Below, one piece after another: positions 1-7,080 of a DNA stretch of 21,777 nt (position 1 is its first letter; every line of letters begins with the position of its first letter). The notes beneath the pieces were generated by a model. The model saw nothing but the letters and a program-made list of their open reading frames with translations, was not told where the DNA came from and ran no database searches. The translations under genes and the position numbers were made by a program. The DNA comes from a virus, in the IMG/VR virus record IMGVR_UViG_3300032285_001156, positions 1 to 21,777 of that record, one strand, 5' to 3'.

Positions 1-165
1 ACAAAAGAAAAAGCAGTTAAGATTGAAAAATTGTTAGCAGAATTAAATCCTGCAATGAAGCTCAGTGACATCAAGGCGTGGGCCAAGATGATGTCTAAGG
101 CTGATAAAGAAGAACTGTTTGATAAAATGGGCTTCGATAAGAAACAAAGAAAAGAATACGAATGA
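1..165 (+). CDS. C-terminal end of an unrecognised protein (partial)
   Basis: The first frame is open from base 1 to a TGA at 163-165, giving the last 54 residues of a protein that begins outside the window. The tail is Lys/Glu-rich and looks helical (SDIKAWAKMMSKADKEE, then a basic end KKQRKEYE). The stop overlaps the next start as ATGA, so the two genes are probably translationally coupled. I do not recognise the family from this fragment. By its place beside replication genes it may be a replication or recombination protein, but that is inference only. Confidence 0.7.
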   Translation, partial: TKEKAVKIEKLLAELNPAMKLSDIKAWAKMMSKADKEELFDKMGFDKKQRKEYE

Positions 166-857
166 TTCAATTGGCTGAACAACCTTTTAATTGTAGTCAC
201 TGTGGTAAGGCCTTCATGAAAGAGAAGACTTTGTTTGCCCACATGTGTGAACCTAAGCGTAGAGCAATGCAAAAGGATGAAAAACGTGTTCAGAGTGGAT
301 TTTATGCATTTAATCAGTTTTATAAAATTAGACAAGGTGCAAAAAAGCAAAAAACCTATGACGAATTTTGCAAGAGTGCATACTACAACGCATTTGTAAA
401 ATTTGGCAGTTTCTTAAACAATGTAAGTCCGCTATATCCAGAGAAGTTTATAGAGTTTGTAATCAAGAGTGATATCAAACTTGATCACTGGTGTAGAGAT
501 GAGTTATACGACACGTATCTTTATGAAATGTTGAAGATAGAACCAGTAGAAGCCGCATGCCAACGCACTATCACAACAATGATTGAATGGAGTGACACCA
601 GCGGTGCTCAATGGAATCATTATTTCAATTATGTTAACTTTAATCGTGCAGTACATGACATCAGAAATGGAAAAATATCTGCATGGGTCATATTAAACTG
701 TGCAAGTGGTAAGAAGATGCTTGAAAACTTTAATGACGAACAATTAGAACTCATTGACAAGGCACTTGACATTCCATATTGGGTCAAACATTTTAAATCT
801 AACAAAGATGATGTTGCTGTCGTAAGAGAAATCTGCGAAGGGAGTGGAATTGAGTAA
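162..857 (+). CDS. C2H2 zinc-finger-domain protein, function unknown
   Basis: A 231-aa protein. Near its N-terminus it has a classical-looking zinc knuckle, CSHCGKAF with a later H-x-C pair (residues about 11-29: Cys, Cys, His, Cys), followed by a basic stretch (EPKRRAMQKDEKR) that could contact nucleic acid. The rest is helical, with many aromatic residues and no motif I can name. The start overlaps the previous stop (ATGA), and the TAA at 855-857 overlaps the next gene, so this is a compact operon upstream of the polymerase-like and primase/helicase genes. A DNA-binding role is likely; a more exact role cannot be given. Confidence 0.75.
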   Translation: MIQLAEQPFNCSHCGKAFMKEKTLFAHMCEPKRRAMQKDEKRVQSGFYAFNQFYKIRQGAKKQKTYDEFCKSAYYNAFVKFGSFLNNVSPLYPEKFIEFVIKSDIKLDHWCRDELYDTYLYEMLKIEPVEAACQRTITTMIEWSDTSGAQWNHYFNYVNFNRAVHDIRNGKISAWVILNCASGKKMLENFNDEQLELIDKALDIPYWVKHFKSNKDDVAVVREICEGSGIE

Positions 858-1179
858 TCCTCTGCCATATTCGGGCGCACTGAGAAGATTTTGTGAATCA
901 TTTGAAGCTGTCCCGGGGCCAAGTGACCGCAAGTTCTATAGACGTACTAGGGTTGACTGGTCCGACTATAATGACCCTAGGGTTGATTACGTTACTGAGA
1001 CTGTAGATGCTGTAGCAATACATATTCCTATCCATAGATTAGATGAATTTGTTAGCGCAATTGATGAACAGAGATATAAAGAGATGGAAATACGTGATAA
1101 TGTGCCTGCTGTGAAATTAGCATATGAACGTTACCAACTAATGCTAAAAATGTGTGGAGGCGACTATGCCGGATATTGA
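850..1179 (+). CDS. Hypothetical protein, about 109 aa
   Basis: An unrecognised small protein between the zinc-finger gene and the DnaE-like gene. A GTG at 844 is possible, but the ribosome-binding site AGGGAG ends at 844, so TTG at 850 (5-nt gap) fits better. Residues about 33-48 carry a short repeat, RVDWSDYND then RVDYVTET, encoded by the 10-bp direct repeat CTAGGGTTGA at 947-956 and 977-986, 30 bp apart and in frame. The C-terminal half looks helical. Its end overlaps the start of the DnaE-like gene by 14 bases, so both are probably made from one message and may work together. Confidence 0.6.
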   Translation: MSNPLPYSGALRRFCESFEAVPGPSDRKFYRRTRVDWSDYNDPRVDYVTETVDAVAIHIPIHRLDEFVSAIDEQRYKEMEIRDNVPAVKLAYERYQLMLKMCGGDYAGY

Positions 1180-1741
1180 TATTGACTTCGCCGACAGAAA
1201 TCGAGTGCTAGATGTAGTAAAAACTATCACGGCAGTCAACGGAGATAAGAAACATAACACAGGTGTGTACTGTCATTCGATTCCTTACAATCCTTTAACA
1301 GGTTTATCTACTATTGATTACAAAGAAGCGGAAGATAGGGGCTATTTTAAGATAGACTTTTTGAATGCCAGCGTCTATAACTCAATAAAAAGTGAAGAAC
1401 ACATCAAACATTTGTTATCTGTTGAACCACTATGGGATTTATTGGAACAAAAAGAGTTTTGTGATTTGATATTCCACGTAAATGGATATCATAGTTTGAT
1501 AGCGGAATTGAAACCTAGAACTATCGAAGAGTTGGCGATGTTTTTAGCCTTGCTCAGACCGGGGAAGAAGCATCTCGTCCCAATAGTCAGTGAAAAAGGC
1601 TTCGAGGCGGTCAAGGATGAAATCTGGGTTAAAACAGAAGACGCTTACTACTTTAAGAAAAGTCATGCTGTGGCGTATGCTCATGCTATTGTGGTACAAA
1701 TGAACCAAATTTGTGAATCAATCAGCTACGGGTATTCTTAG
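1166..1741 (+). CDS. Miniature C-family DNA polymerase (DnaE/PolC-like) palm protein
   Basis: A 191-aa protein that condenses the catalytic palm of bacterial DNA polymerase III alpha. Start: ATG 1166, with GGAGG at 1156-1160; an upstream in-frame GTG at 1154 is less likely. Motifs in DnaE order: PDIDIDF (residues 2-8; DnaE PDFDVDF with two catalytic Asp), KHNTGV (29-34; DnaE KHAGGV), KIDFLN (62-67; DnaE KFDFLGL with the third catalytic Asp), ELKPRTIEELAMFLALLRPG (114-133; DnaE finger/palm junction), FKKSHAVAYA (163-172; DnaE FNKSHSAAYA). Family members are about 1,100 aa or more; PHP, most of the fingers, clamp-binding and OB regions are absent. All three catalytic aspartates seem kept, so it is not a random remnant. 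It could be a minimal nucleotidyl-transfer enzyme, an accessory replisome protein, or a domesticated fold. Activity is not shown by sequence alone. Confidence 0.75.
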   Translation: MPDIDIDFADRNRVLDVVKTITAVNGDKKHNTGVYCHSIPYNPLTGLSTIDYKEAEDRGYFKIDFLNASVYNSIKSEEHIKHLLSVEPLWDLLEQKEFCDLIFHVNGYHSLIAELKPRTIEELAMFLALLRPGKKHLVPIVSEKGFEAVKDEIWVKTEDAYYFKKSHAVAYAHAIVVQMNQICESISYGYS

Positions 1742-2111
1742 GAACCCTTACTAACTGTATTGATTTTCGTTTTATTCGTTTTTCTGCAATTTCACTTAAA
1801 TTTACGGTTGGGCCAAACAATACTTGAACGTCCTTACTGGCAAAAGTTTTTATGTAGGGCCTGAAATATACCATTTCAGCCTTTAAGAAAATATTAATGG
1901 GAATTTTTCGGTTACTTTCCCACCACCATGTGTCGCCTAGCTCTAAAAAGCTGGTTTTTTCAAATTCTGTGCGTATAACGCCAAAGTCGTAGATGCTGGT
2001 TACGTTAGAATCATTGTTTATAATGATGCCGACGTACTCATTTTCATTAACTTTTACGCAACTGATAAATGGAAACTTGTTTTGGAATTCTTGATCTTTG
2101 TTTGACTTCAT
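1722..2111 (-). CDS. Hypothetical protein, 129 aa
   Basis: An unrecognised leftward gene between rightward genes. The start ATG at 2111 follows a weak AGG-type site (TAGGTTAAATG). The N-terminus is charged (MKSNKDQEFQNKF), then alternating hydrophobic residues suggest beta strands (VGIIINN, IYDFGVI), then a Trp-rich TWWWES segment and a basic tail (EKRIKRKS). Its 3' end overlaps that of the DnaE-like gene by 20 bases in convergent orientation. It starts next to the late-type promoter of the following rightward gene. Base composition matches its neighbours. Function unknown. Confidence 0.6.
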   Translation of the reverse strand: MKSNKDQEFQNKFPFISCVKVNENEYVGIIINNDSNVTSIYDFGVIRTEFEKTSFLELGDTWWWESNRKIPINIFLKAEMVYFRPYIKTFASKDVQVLFGPTVNLSEIAEKRIKRKSIQLVRVPKNTRS

Positions 2112-2117
2112 TTAACC

Positions 2118-2125
2118 TATAAATA
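2118..2125 (+). promoter_or_regulatory. T4-type late promoter box TATAAATA
   Basis: An exact match to the T4 late promoter box TATAAATA. With T4 spacing (box at -13 to -6), transcription would start at about 2131, one base before the ATG at 2132. No ribosome-binding site lies between, so the message would be practically leaderless. Confidence 0.75.
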
Positions 2126-2131
2126 TGTGTT

Positions 2132-3040
2132 ATGCAGAAATTACCTGTCTATTTATATACCAACTCTTATAGCATCACGCTAGATTTGGACAACTCACGG
2201 GGTGTTAACAACGTCATGTACCAACGAAATATCATATTCCAGAAAGGACTGAAAAATAAGGTCCAAATTCAGTTCAAAAATTCCGACCAAAAACCGGTAT
2301 CGATCTCAAGTGGTACTTTTTTCTTTAGAATGTTCGACAACAACAATGTTATGCCATTCCAACCTAAACAGTTAGAGGTGCTAGACGACGGCGTTACCAC
2401 AAGTACACGAGGTTTAGCCTTGCTAACATTAGGCGAAGGCGACACAGTTGATGTTACACCTAAAAAATACACCTTTAGCATCACAGCATTAGACACTGAT
2501 GGTAGCTATGTGCCAACCTATGCCAACACTTACTATGGTGTTAATGGTACAGCTGAGATACGTGAGGATGTTGAACCATTTTTGACCGAAAGTTTTTTAA
2601 CCGATGCGTTCAACTGGTATCGTGATACTCCACTCGACCGTCAAGGTATGCCACAAATGAACTGGTGGACATTTAGCAGTGGTACAATTGAGGTAAATCC
2701 TGCACTAAACACTAATGTCGGTTTACATACGTTTGCATTTTACCTAACAAATTTCAAAGGACACATTGATGTCTATGGAACTTTGGAAAATACACCAAGC
2801 GGACAAGGCAACGGTAATGAGTCTTATGCTCTATTAGAGTCAATACCTTACTCTAAGAATTTTACTGGTGTAGATTACCTAAATATTAGTGGAAATTATA
2901 CCAACTTCAAAGTCAAGTATGTACCGGATGCCGACGGCAGTGGTGCAAATTGGTACGGTGCTGGTGTGCCAGGCAATCCTATTACTGGACAACAATACTG
3001 GCCTAACGGAAAGATTGACAAAATCCTATTTAGAAGCTAA
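2132..3040 (+). CDS. Probable virion structural protein
   Basis: A 302-aa protein rich in Asn, Thr, Gly, Ser and aromatic residues and mostly beta by pattern, as in tail or baseplate proteins. The N-terminus (PVYLYTNSYSITLDLD, then the MYQRN and IIFQKG stretch) introduces a domain resembling phage baseplate upper-type domains: KVQIQFKNSDQKPV, FFFRMFDN, then YTFSITALDTDG. The C-terminal half has a jelly-roll-like look, with YLTNFKGHIDVYGTLENTP and the end GKIDKILFRS, a kind of ending seen in virion proteins of aquatic T4-like phages. The exact late box at its start supports a structural role. Baseplate, fiber or decoration protein cannot be told apart here. Confidence 0.6.
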   Translation: MQKLPVYLYTNSYSITLDLDNSRGVNNVMYQRNIIFQKGLKNKVQIQFKNSDQKPVSISSGTFFFRMFDNNNVMPFQPKQLEVLDDGVTTSTRGLALLTLGEGDTVDVTPKKYTFSITALDTDGSYVPTYANTYYGVNGTAEIREDVEPFLTESFLTDAFNWYRDTPLDRQGMPQMNWWTFSSGTIEVNPALNTNVGLHTFAFYLTNFKGHIDVYGTLENTPSGQGNGNESYALLESIPYSKNFTGVDYLNISGNYTNFKVKYVPDADGSGANWYGAGVPGNPITGQQYWPNGKIDKILFRS

Positions 3041-3044
3041 AATA
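3037..3044 (+). promoter_or_regulatory. Possible AAATA-type promoter box before primase
   Basis: CTAAAATA lies 5 bases before the primase ATG, the same spacing as the clear late boxes, but with three mismatches to TATAAATA. Primase may instead be read from an upstream promoter. Weak call. Confidence 0.3.
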
Positions 3045-3049
3045 GTTGC

Positions 3050-4048
3050 ATGAACCTGATTCAAGCGACTTTTATAAATTTCTTACCTCCGAAAAGAAAA
3101 GCAACTCCAAGTGGCTGGATCAGTTTCAACGCACCCTGTTGCGTCCATAATGGTGACTCTCCAGACAAACGCCAACGTGGTGGTGTAAAAACCTCAGGTG
3201 ACGACGGTTTTCAGTATCATTGCTTTAACTGTGGTTTCAAAGCTGGTTGGATGCCTGGTAAACTATTAAGTAAAAACACTAAAAATCTCATGAGGTGGAT
3301 GGGAGTACCAGATAGCGACATCAGCAAGCTATCACTGGAAGCACTCAAGAATAAAGAAGAATTAGACAAAACACCTATACCCCTAAATTTTGGGCTCGAA
3401 CCACGAAATTTGCCAGAAAATTGCAAAACTATAGACCAGTGGATTGACGAAGGTTGCGAGGATGAGGATTTTTTAAATGTAGTTGCTTACGTGCTTGACC
3501 GAGGTATGGAGCTTGACTGGTATGACTGGATGTGGACTCCAGAGGCTGGTTACAAAGATCGCGTAATTTTGCCATTTTTTCACAAAAATGTGGTTGTAGG
3601 CTGGACAGCTAGAAAAATACGTGATGGCAAGCCAAAGTACTTGACCACTGCTCAACCAGGTTACGTTTTTAATTTAGACAGACAAGATGAAAATAGGAAA
3701 TTTGTGATTGTTGTTGAAGGACAGTTTGACGCCATTGCAGTAGATGGTGTTGCTATCATGCACAATGAACCAAATCCCACTCAAATTTCACGAATTTCTG
3801 CACTAGGACGTGAAGTCATTATTGTTCCCGACAATGACAAGCCCGGTGCTAAATTAATATCCGCGGCCATAGACAATCATTGGTCAGTAAGTTTGCCAGA
3901 CTGGGGGCCAGACGTTAAAGACGTAGCAGATGCAGTGAAGAAATTTGGCAGAATTTACACACTTTTTACCATCTTACAATATCGTGAGACAGGTGAGACA
4001 AAAATTAAACTATTAAAGAAACAACTTGAAAACAAACATGACGACTAA
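3050..4048 (+). CDS. 61: DNA primase, T4 gp61-like
   Basis: A 332-aa primase that would make RNA primers for lagging-strand synthesis with the helicase encoded next. The N-terminal zinc module has APCCVHNGDSPD (Cys30/31, His33) and YHCFNCGF (Cys58, Cys61). A middle region RVILPFFHKN...GWTARKIRDGKPKYLT is the conserved primase/TOPRIM lead-in. The TOPRIM core shows VVEGQFDAIAVDG (Glu223, Asp227) and IIVPDNDKPG (Asp261, Asp263), the metal-binding acids. Length fits gp61 (about 340 aa). The ATG follows the previous stop closely, and the 3' end overlaps the helicase start by 11 bases, the usual coupling of these partners. Confidence 0.9.
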   Translation: MNLIQATFINFLPPKRKATPSGWISFNAPCCVHNGDSPDKRQRGGVKTSGDDGFQYHCFNCGFKAGWMPGKLLSKNTKNLMRWMGVPDSDISKLSLEALKNKEELDKTPIPLNFGLEPRNLPENCKTIDQWIDEGCEDEDFLNVVAYVLDRGMELDWYDWMWTPEAGYKDRVILPFFHKNVVVGWTARKIRDGKPKYLTTAQPGYVFNLDRQDENRKFVIVVEGQFDAIAVDGVAIMHNEPNPTQISRISALGREVIIVPDNDKPGAKLISAAIDNHWSVSLPDWGPDVKDVADAVKKFGRIYTLFTILQYRETGETKIKLLKKQLENKHDD

Positions 4049-5468
4049 TCAAATACCTAACTACAGTTCAGACGTTCAGAAGCTTTACATCGAAATGTTC
4101 ATGAGCGATGCTGAGACATTTTTTCGGTGTAACAACATATTTGACCCTGAAAATTTTGACAGAAAATTCCAGGACATTGCGACCTTCATTAAGAAGTATG
4201 TTGATGATTATAAAGTCATGCCTGAGGCAATGATTGTTAATGCGGCATGTGACGCTGACTTAAATCCGGCGGCATTACCTAAGGAAAACTATGAATGGCT
4301 GATGACAGAATTTGAGCAATTTTCACGTCATAAAGCACTTGAAAGAGCAATTTTAAAATCAGCTGATTTGTTAGACAAAGGTGACTATGGTCCAGTAGAA
4401 AAGATGATTAAGGATGCTGTACAGATCAGTTTGCAGAAAGACATGGGTACAGATTATTTTGAAGATCCGCGTAAGCGTCTTGAAGGATTGAAGAACACAA
4501 ACGGTCAAGTTAGCACAGGATGGCCCAGCGTTGACAAGAAACTGTATGGCGGCTTTAACAGAGGTGAACTTAACATTTGGTGTGCGGCGTCAGGTGGCGG
4601 TAAGAGTTTGTTCTTGGCTAACCAAGGAATTAACTGGGCACTTGCAGGTTTGAATGTTTTATATCTAACATTTGAATTGGCTGAAAATTTAGTGGCCATG
4701 CGTATGGATAGTATGATTACTGATATTCCAACTCGTGAAATTTTTAAGAGTCTTGATGACGTTGAATTAAAAGTTAAGATGACTGGCAAGCGAGCAGGTA
4801 GCGTACAAATCAAATATATGCCAAGTGGTAAGAACGCCAACGACATCCGCAGTTATTTGAAAGAGTATCAGGTTAAGAAAGGTTATAAGCCAGATGTTAT
4901 CCTAATTGACTATTTGGATTTGATGATGCCATTAAGCATTAAAGTCAGTCCAAGCGACTTGTTTGTTAAGGACAAATATGTGTCAGAAGAGTTGCGTAAC
5001 TTGGCAATGGAAACACAGGCTATTGTTGTAACTGCTTCACAGTTGAATCGTTCAGCTGTTGAAGAGATTGAATTTGATCACAGTCATATTTCAGGTGGCT
5101 TGAGTAAGATTCAAACTGCTGACAACGTAATTGGTATCTTTACAAGTCGTGCAATGAAGGAACGTGGACGTTATCAAATCCAGTTTATGAAAACACGTAA
5201 CTCGTCAGGTGTTGGTCAGAAAGTTGATTTAGAATTTGATGTAGACACTTTGCGTATTAAAGACTTGGGTGAAGACGAAGGATATAATTCTGCTCCTAAG
5301 ACCAGTATCTATGAAGGTCTTAAAAAGACATCTACTGTTGTTGATAAAGAAACAGGTGAGATTAAAACTAATCCAATGGAAGGTATTGGAGTAAACAAGA
5401 TCAAGGGTGTTGCGGGATCAAGTAAAGTTAGAGAATTACTTGCAGGACTTAATCCTGAAAAAGATTAA
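4038..5468 (+). CDS. 41: Replicative DNA helicase, T4 gp41-like (DnaB fold)
   Basis: A 476-aa replicative helicase that would form the hexamer unwinding the fork and work with the gp61-type primase just upstream. An N-terminal helical domain (about 1-140) precedes a RecA-like core: Walker A ASGGGKS (184-190), TFELAEN, Walker B VILIDYLD (about 287-294), and VVTASQLNRSA, typical of DnaB/gp41. The C-terminus has a charged tail. A TTG at 4026 would add four residues; ATG 4038 is preferred. The stop shares TTAA with the stop of the convergent YqgE-like gene (5465-5468), leaving no room for a normal terminator. Confidence 0.92.
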   Translation: MTTNQIPNYSSDVQKLYIEMFMSDAETFFRCNNIFDPENFDRKFQDIATFIKKYVDDYKVMPEAMIVNAACDADLNPAALPKENYEWLMTEFEQFSRHKALERAILKSADLLDKGDYGPVEKMIKDAVQISLQKDMGTDYFEDPRKRLEGLKNTNGQVSTGWPSVDKKLYGGFNRGELNIWCAASGGGKSLFLANQGINWALAGLNVLYLTFELAENLVAMRMDSMITDIPTREIFKSLDDVELKVKMTGKRAGSVQIKYMPSGKNANDIRSYLKEYQVKKGYKPDVILIDYLDLMMPLSIKVSPSDLFVKDKYVSEELRNLAMETQAIVVTASQLNRSAVEEIEFDHSHISGGLSKIQTADNVIGIFTSRAMKERGRYQIQFMKTRNSSGVGQKVDLEFDVDTLRIKDLGEDEGYNSAPKTSIYEGLKKTSTVVDKETGEIKTNPMEGIGVNKIKGVAGSSKVRELLAGLNPEKD

Positions 5469-6025
5469 AACAGCGTAGATATTTTTTGATTAACACAGTG
5501 GCTAATTGCCCTTTGCCACTGTTCTTCGCCTGTACCGCTCAGGCATATTTCTTCATTTGCATCTGCGGTTAGCCAAACATGATCCGGCGACCAAGGTGCA
5601 ATGCCACTCATTTCTCCGTCTAGTTGACCAGCACTCCAAGCGGCTAAACCAATTCCTGCTCTCCACATTATCGGCCCGTCTCCACCTGCTATTGCCGATA
5701 ATATTCCTAAGTCTCCAGTGATGCCTAAATTAGGTGCTATCTGTAGAGTACTTGCACTTGACCAATCCATAGTGTGTACAATATGAACCCTGGTTGGTTC
5801 AACTGGGCCGCCTATGTATACTGCTTCGTGACCGTTATAATTAATGCCTGCGGCACTCATAACTGTGGCAATGTTTATTGCTGATGCTTCTTTGTTGACC
5901 ATAACTCCCCATGCTCCATTGACTCCGTGCTGTGCAAGAAGTATCACACTTTTAGCAAAGTGAGAGCTTTGATTTTTTGGTTGAGAAACGAGGATTTTGC
6001 CTCCAAGTGAATTGAAACTGGTCAT
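5465..6025 (-). CDS. YqgE/AlgH family protein (UPF0301, DUF179)
   Basis: A 186-aa protein with the full pattern of the UPF0301 (YqgE/AlgH) family, a cytoplasmic bacterial family of unclear molecular function, linked in some bacteria to gene regulation. Visible motifs: GGKILVSQP near the start, GAWGVMVNKEA (37-47), VYIGGPVEPTRVHIVHT (69-85), a GDLGILSAIAGGDGP segment, and GLAAWSAGQLDGEM (116-129), matching the family's GYAGWxxGQLExE. Length is the usual 180-190 aa. ATG 6025 is chosen because a TAAATA box lies exactly 5 bases before it, as in other genes here; ATG 6031 would overlap that box, and an in-frame start at 6082 would run into the divergent gene. A bacterial housekeeping-type family is unusual in a phage. 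Confidence 0.85.
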   Translation of the reverse strand: MTSFNSLGGKILVSQPKNQSSHFAKSVILLAQHGVNGAWGVMVNKEASAINIATVMSAAGINYNGHEAVYIGGPVEPTRVHIVHTMDWSSASTLQIAPNLGITGDLGILSAIAGGDGPIMWRAGIGLAAWSAGQLDGEMSGIAPWSPDHVWLTADANEEICLSGTGEEQWQRAISHCVNQKISTLF

Positions 6026-6030
6026 ACGCA

Positions 6031-6038
6031 TATTTACG
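6031..6038 (-). promoter_or_regulatory. Late-type promoter box CGTAAATA for the YqgE-like gene
   Basis: Read leftward the box is CGTAAATA, then five bases, then ATG 6025. By T4 spacing the start of transcription falls on the A of the ATG. It adjoins the opposing box at 6040-6047. Confidence 0.55.
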
Positions 6039-6039
6039 C

Positions 6040-6047
6040 CATAAATA
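6040..6047 (+). promoter_or_regulatory. Late-type promoter box CATAAATA for the nucleotidyltransferase gene
   Basis: CATAAATA differs from the T4 late box only in its first base. The predicted start of transcription is about 6053, two bases before ATG 6055; no ribosome-binding site is present. It is back to back with the leftward box, only one base apart. Confidence 0.65.
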
Positions 6048-6054
6048 TAATCAT

Positions 6055-6726
6055 ATGTACATCTTTGAATATAATCCACCAATTGAACTGCACGACGAGC
6101 TAAACCCTGCTCTGTGGGACGGTGAAGAAATTAGACGCGAAATCCAGGTCAAACTGCTTAAAATTGGCCGAGAATTCTACGATTTTTTAGGGGTTTCGGC
6201 GCCGATCGAAGACGTTTTAATCACGGGGTCTCAAGCCAACTACGTGTATACTAAATGGTCTGATATAGATCTTCATTTAGTTATTGACTACAATAAAGTT
6301 GATTATGACGGGGATGTAAAAAAGCTGTTTGATGCCAAAAGAAAGGAGTGGAAACGCATGTATCCACTGAAACTTAAAGGCATCCCAGTTGAACTGTATG
6401 CAGAAAATTCTAACGAACCTGCGGTAACATCTACCTACAGTTTGATATCAAACGAGTGGCTTAAGAAGCCTGCGGCTCCATTAAAAACCTACGATTACGA
6501 TGGGGTAAAAAACCTGGCTTATCAGTGGGAAATTGTGATTAAAAAAGCCATTGATGTTAATGAGCTTGCTGTGCTCAACAAGATCAAAACTATGCTAAGT
6601 CTTTTCCGCAGAAAGAGTCTAGCACGTGATGGGGAATTTGGAACAGGAAATCTAGCGTTCAAAGCCCTTCGTAATAGCGGTCATATTGCAGACTTATTAA
6701 CGGCTGTAGAAACGCTAGAAAATTAA
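6055..6726 (+). CDS. Minimal nucleotidyltransferase (polymerase-beta fold)
   Basis: A 223-aa protein with the nucleotidyltransferase signature ITGSQANYVYTKWSDIDLHLVID: the Gly-Ser helix (58-59) and the metal-binding Asp pair Asp70 and Asp72, followed by a likely third acid in GIPVELYAEN. The C-terminal half is helical and basic (KTMLSLFRRKSLARDGEFG), as in proteins that move a nucleotide onto an RNA, protein or small molecule. Related proteins occur in marine T4-like phages without a known substrate. It diverges from the YqgE-like gene and ends tail to tail with the next leftward gene, sharing TTAA at 6723-6726. A toxin-like or tRNA-modifying role is possible but not shown. Confidence 0.8.
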   Translation: MYIFEYNPPIELHDELNPALWDGEEIRREIQVKLLKIGREFYDFLGVSAPIEDVLITGSQANYVYTKWSDIDLHLVIDYNKVDYDGDVKKLFDAKRKEWKRMYPLKLKGIPVELYAENSNEPAVTSTYSLISNEWLKKPAAPLKTYDYDGVKNLAYQWEIVIKKAIDVNELAVLNKIKTMLSLFRRKSLARDGEFGTGNLAFKALRNSGHIADLLTAVETLEN

Positions 6727-7079
6727 GATTTTAACCAGGGCGGTGCGTGAGCAGTAATCTTAGTTTCTTCTAACTGTTGCAGTTGAATCTTTAAATTATC
6801 TGTCAATCGAATGATTTCGTCTTCACCTAAAACAGCTTCTATTAATTCCTCGCACTGTTCTTTGCTGATGTTAGCAAAGGGCACAAATTCATCTGTTTGC
6901 TCCAAGATCCAATCGTGCGGTATTTCTGTAGTGTCATAGATAGGCGCAGAGTTGCCTTGATCATCACTGCCAGTTAGTGTCCAATAGATACGTGTGATTA
7001 CATTTTGGTGAGGACCAACTCGAGCAGTTGTTTCAAACTTGGAGAAATCCCAAGAGTATGTAAATTGCACTTGACTCAT
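6723..7079 (-). CDS. Hypothetical protein, 118 aa, fiber operon
   Basis: Last gene of the leftward group led by the fiber-like gene. The N-terminus looks beta-rich (QVQFTYSWDF, TARVGPHQNVITRIYWTLTGSDDQG), then a helical acidic part (ISKEQCEELIEAVLGEDEIIRLTDNLKIQLQQLEE). The pattern resembles small proteins found near phage tail genes, with a VITRIYWTLTG stretch seen in similar proteins, but I cannot name a role. ATG 7079 abuts the stop of the glutaredoxin-like gene (TAATATG), suggesting coupled translation. A chaperone or minor virion protein is plausible. Confidence 0.65.
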   Translation of the reverse strand: MSQVQFTYSWDFSKFETTARVGPHQNVITRIYWTLTGSDDQGNSAPIYDTTEIPHDWILEQTDEFVPFANISKEQCEELIEAVLGEDEIIRLTDNLKIQLQQLEETKITAHAPPWLKS

Positions 7080-7080
7080 A

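Noticed and set aside
954-972. TTGACT and TATAAT within the 850-1179 gene
   Set aside because: The gap is about 8 bases, too short for a sigma70 promoter.
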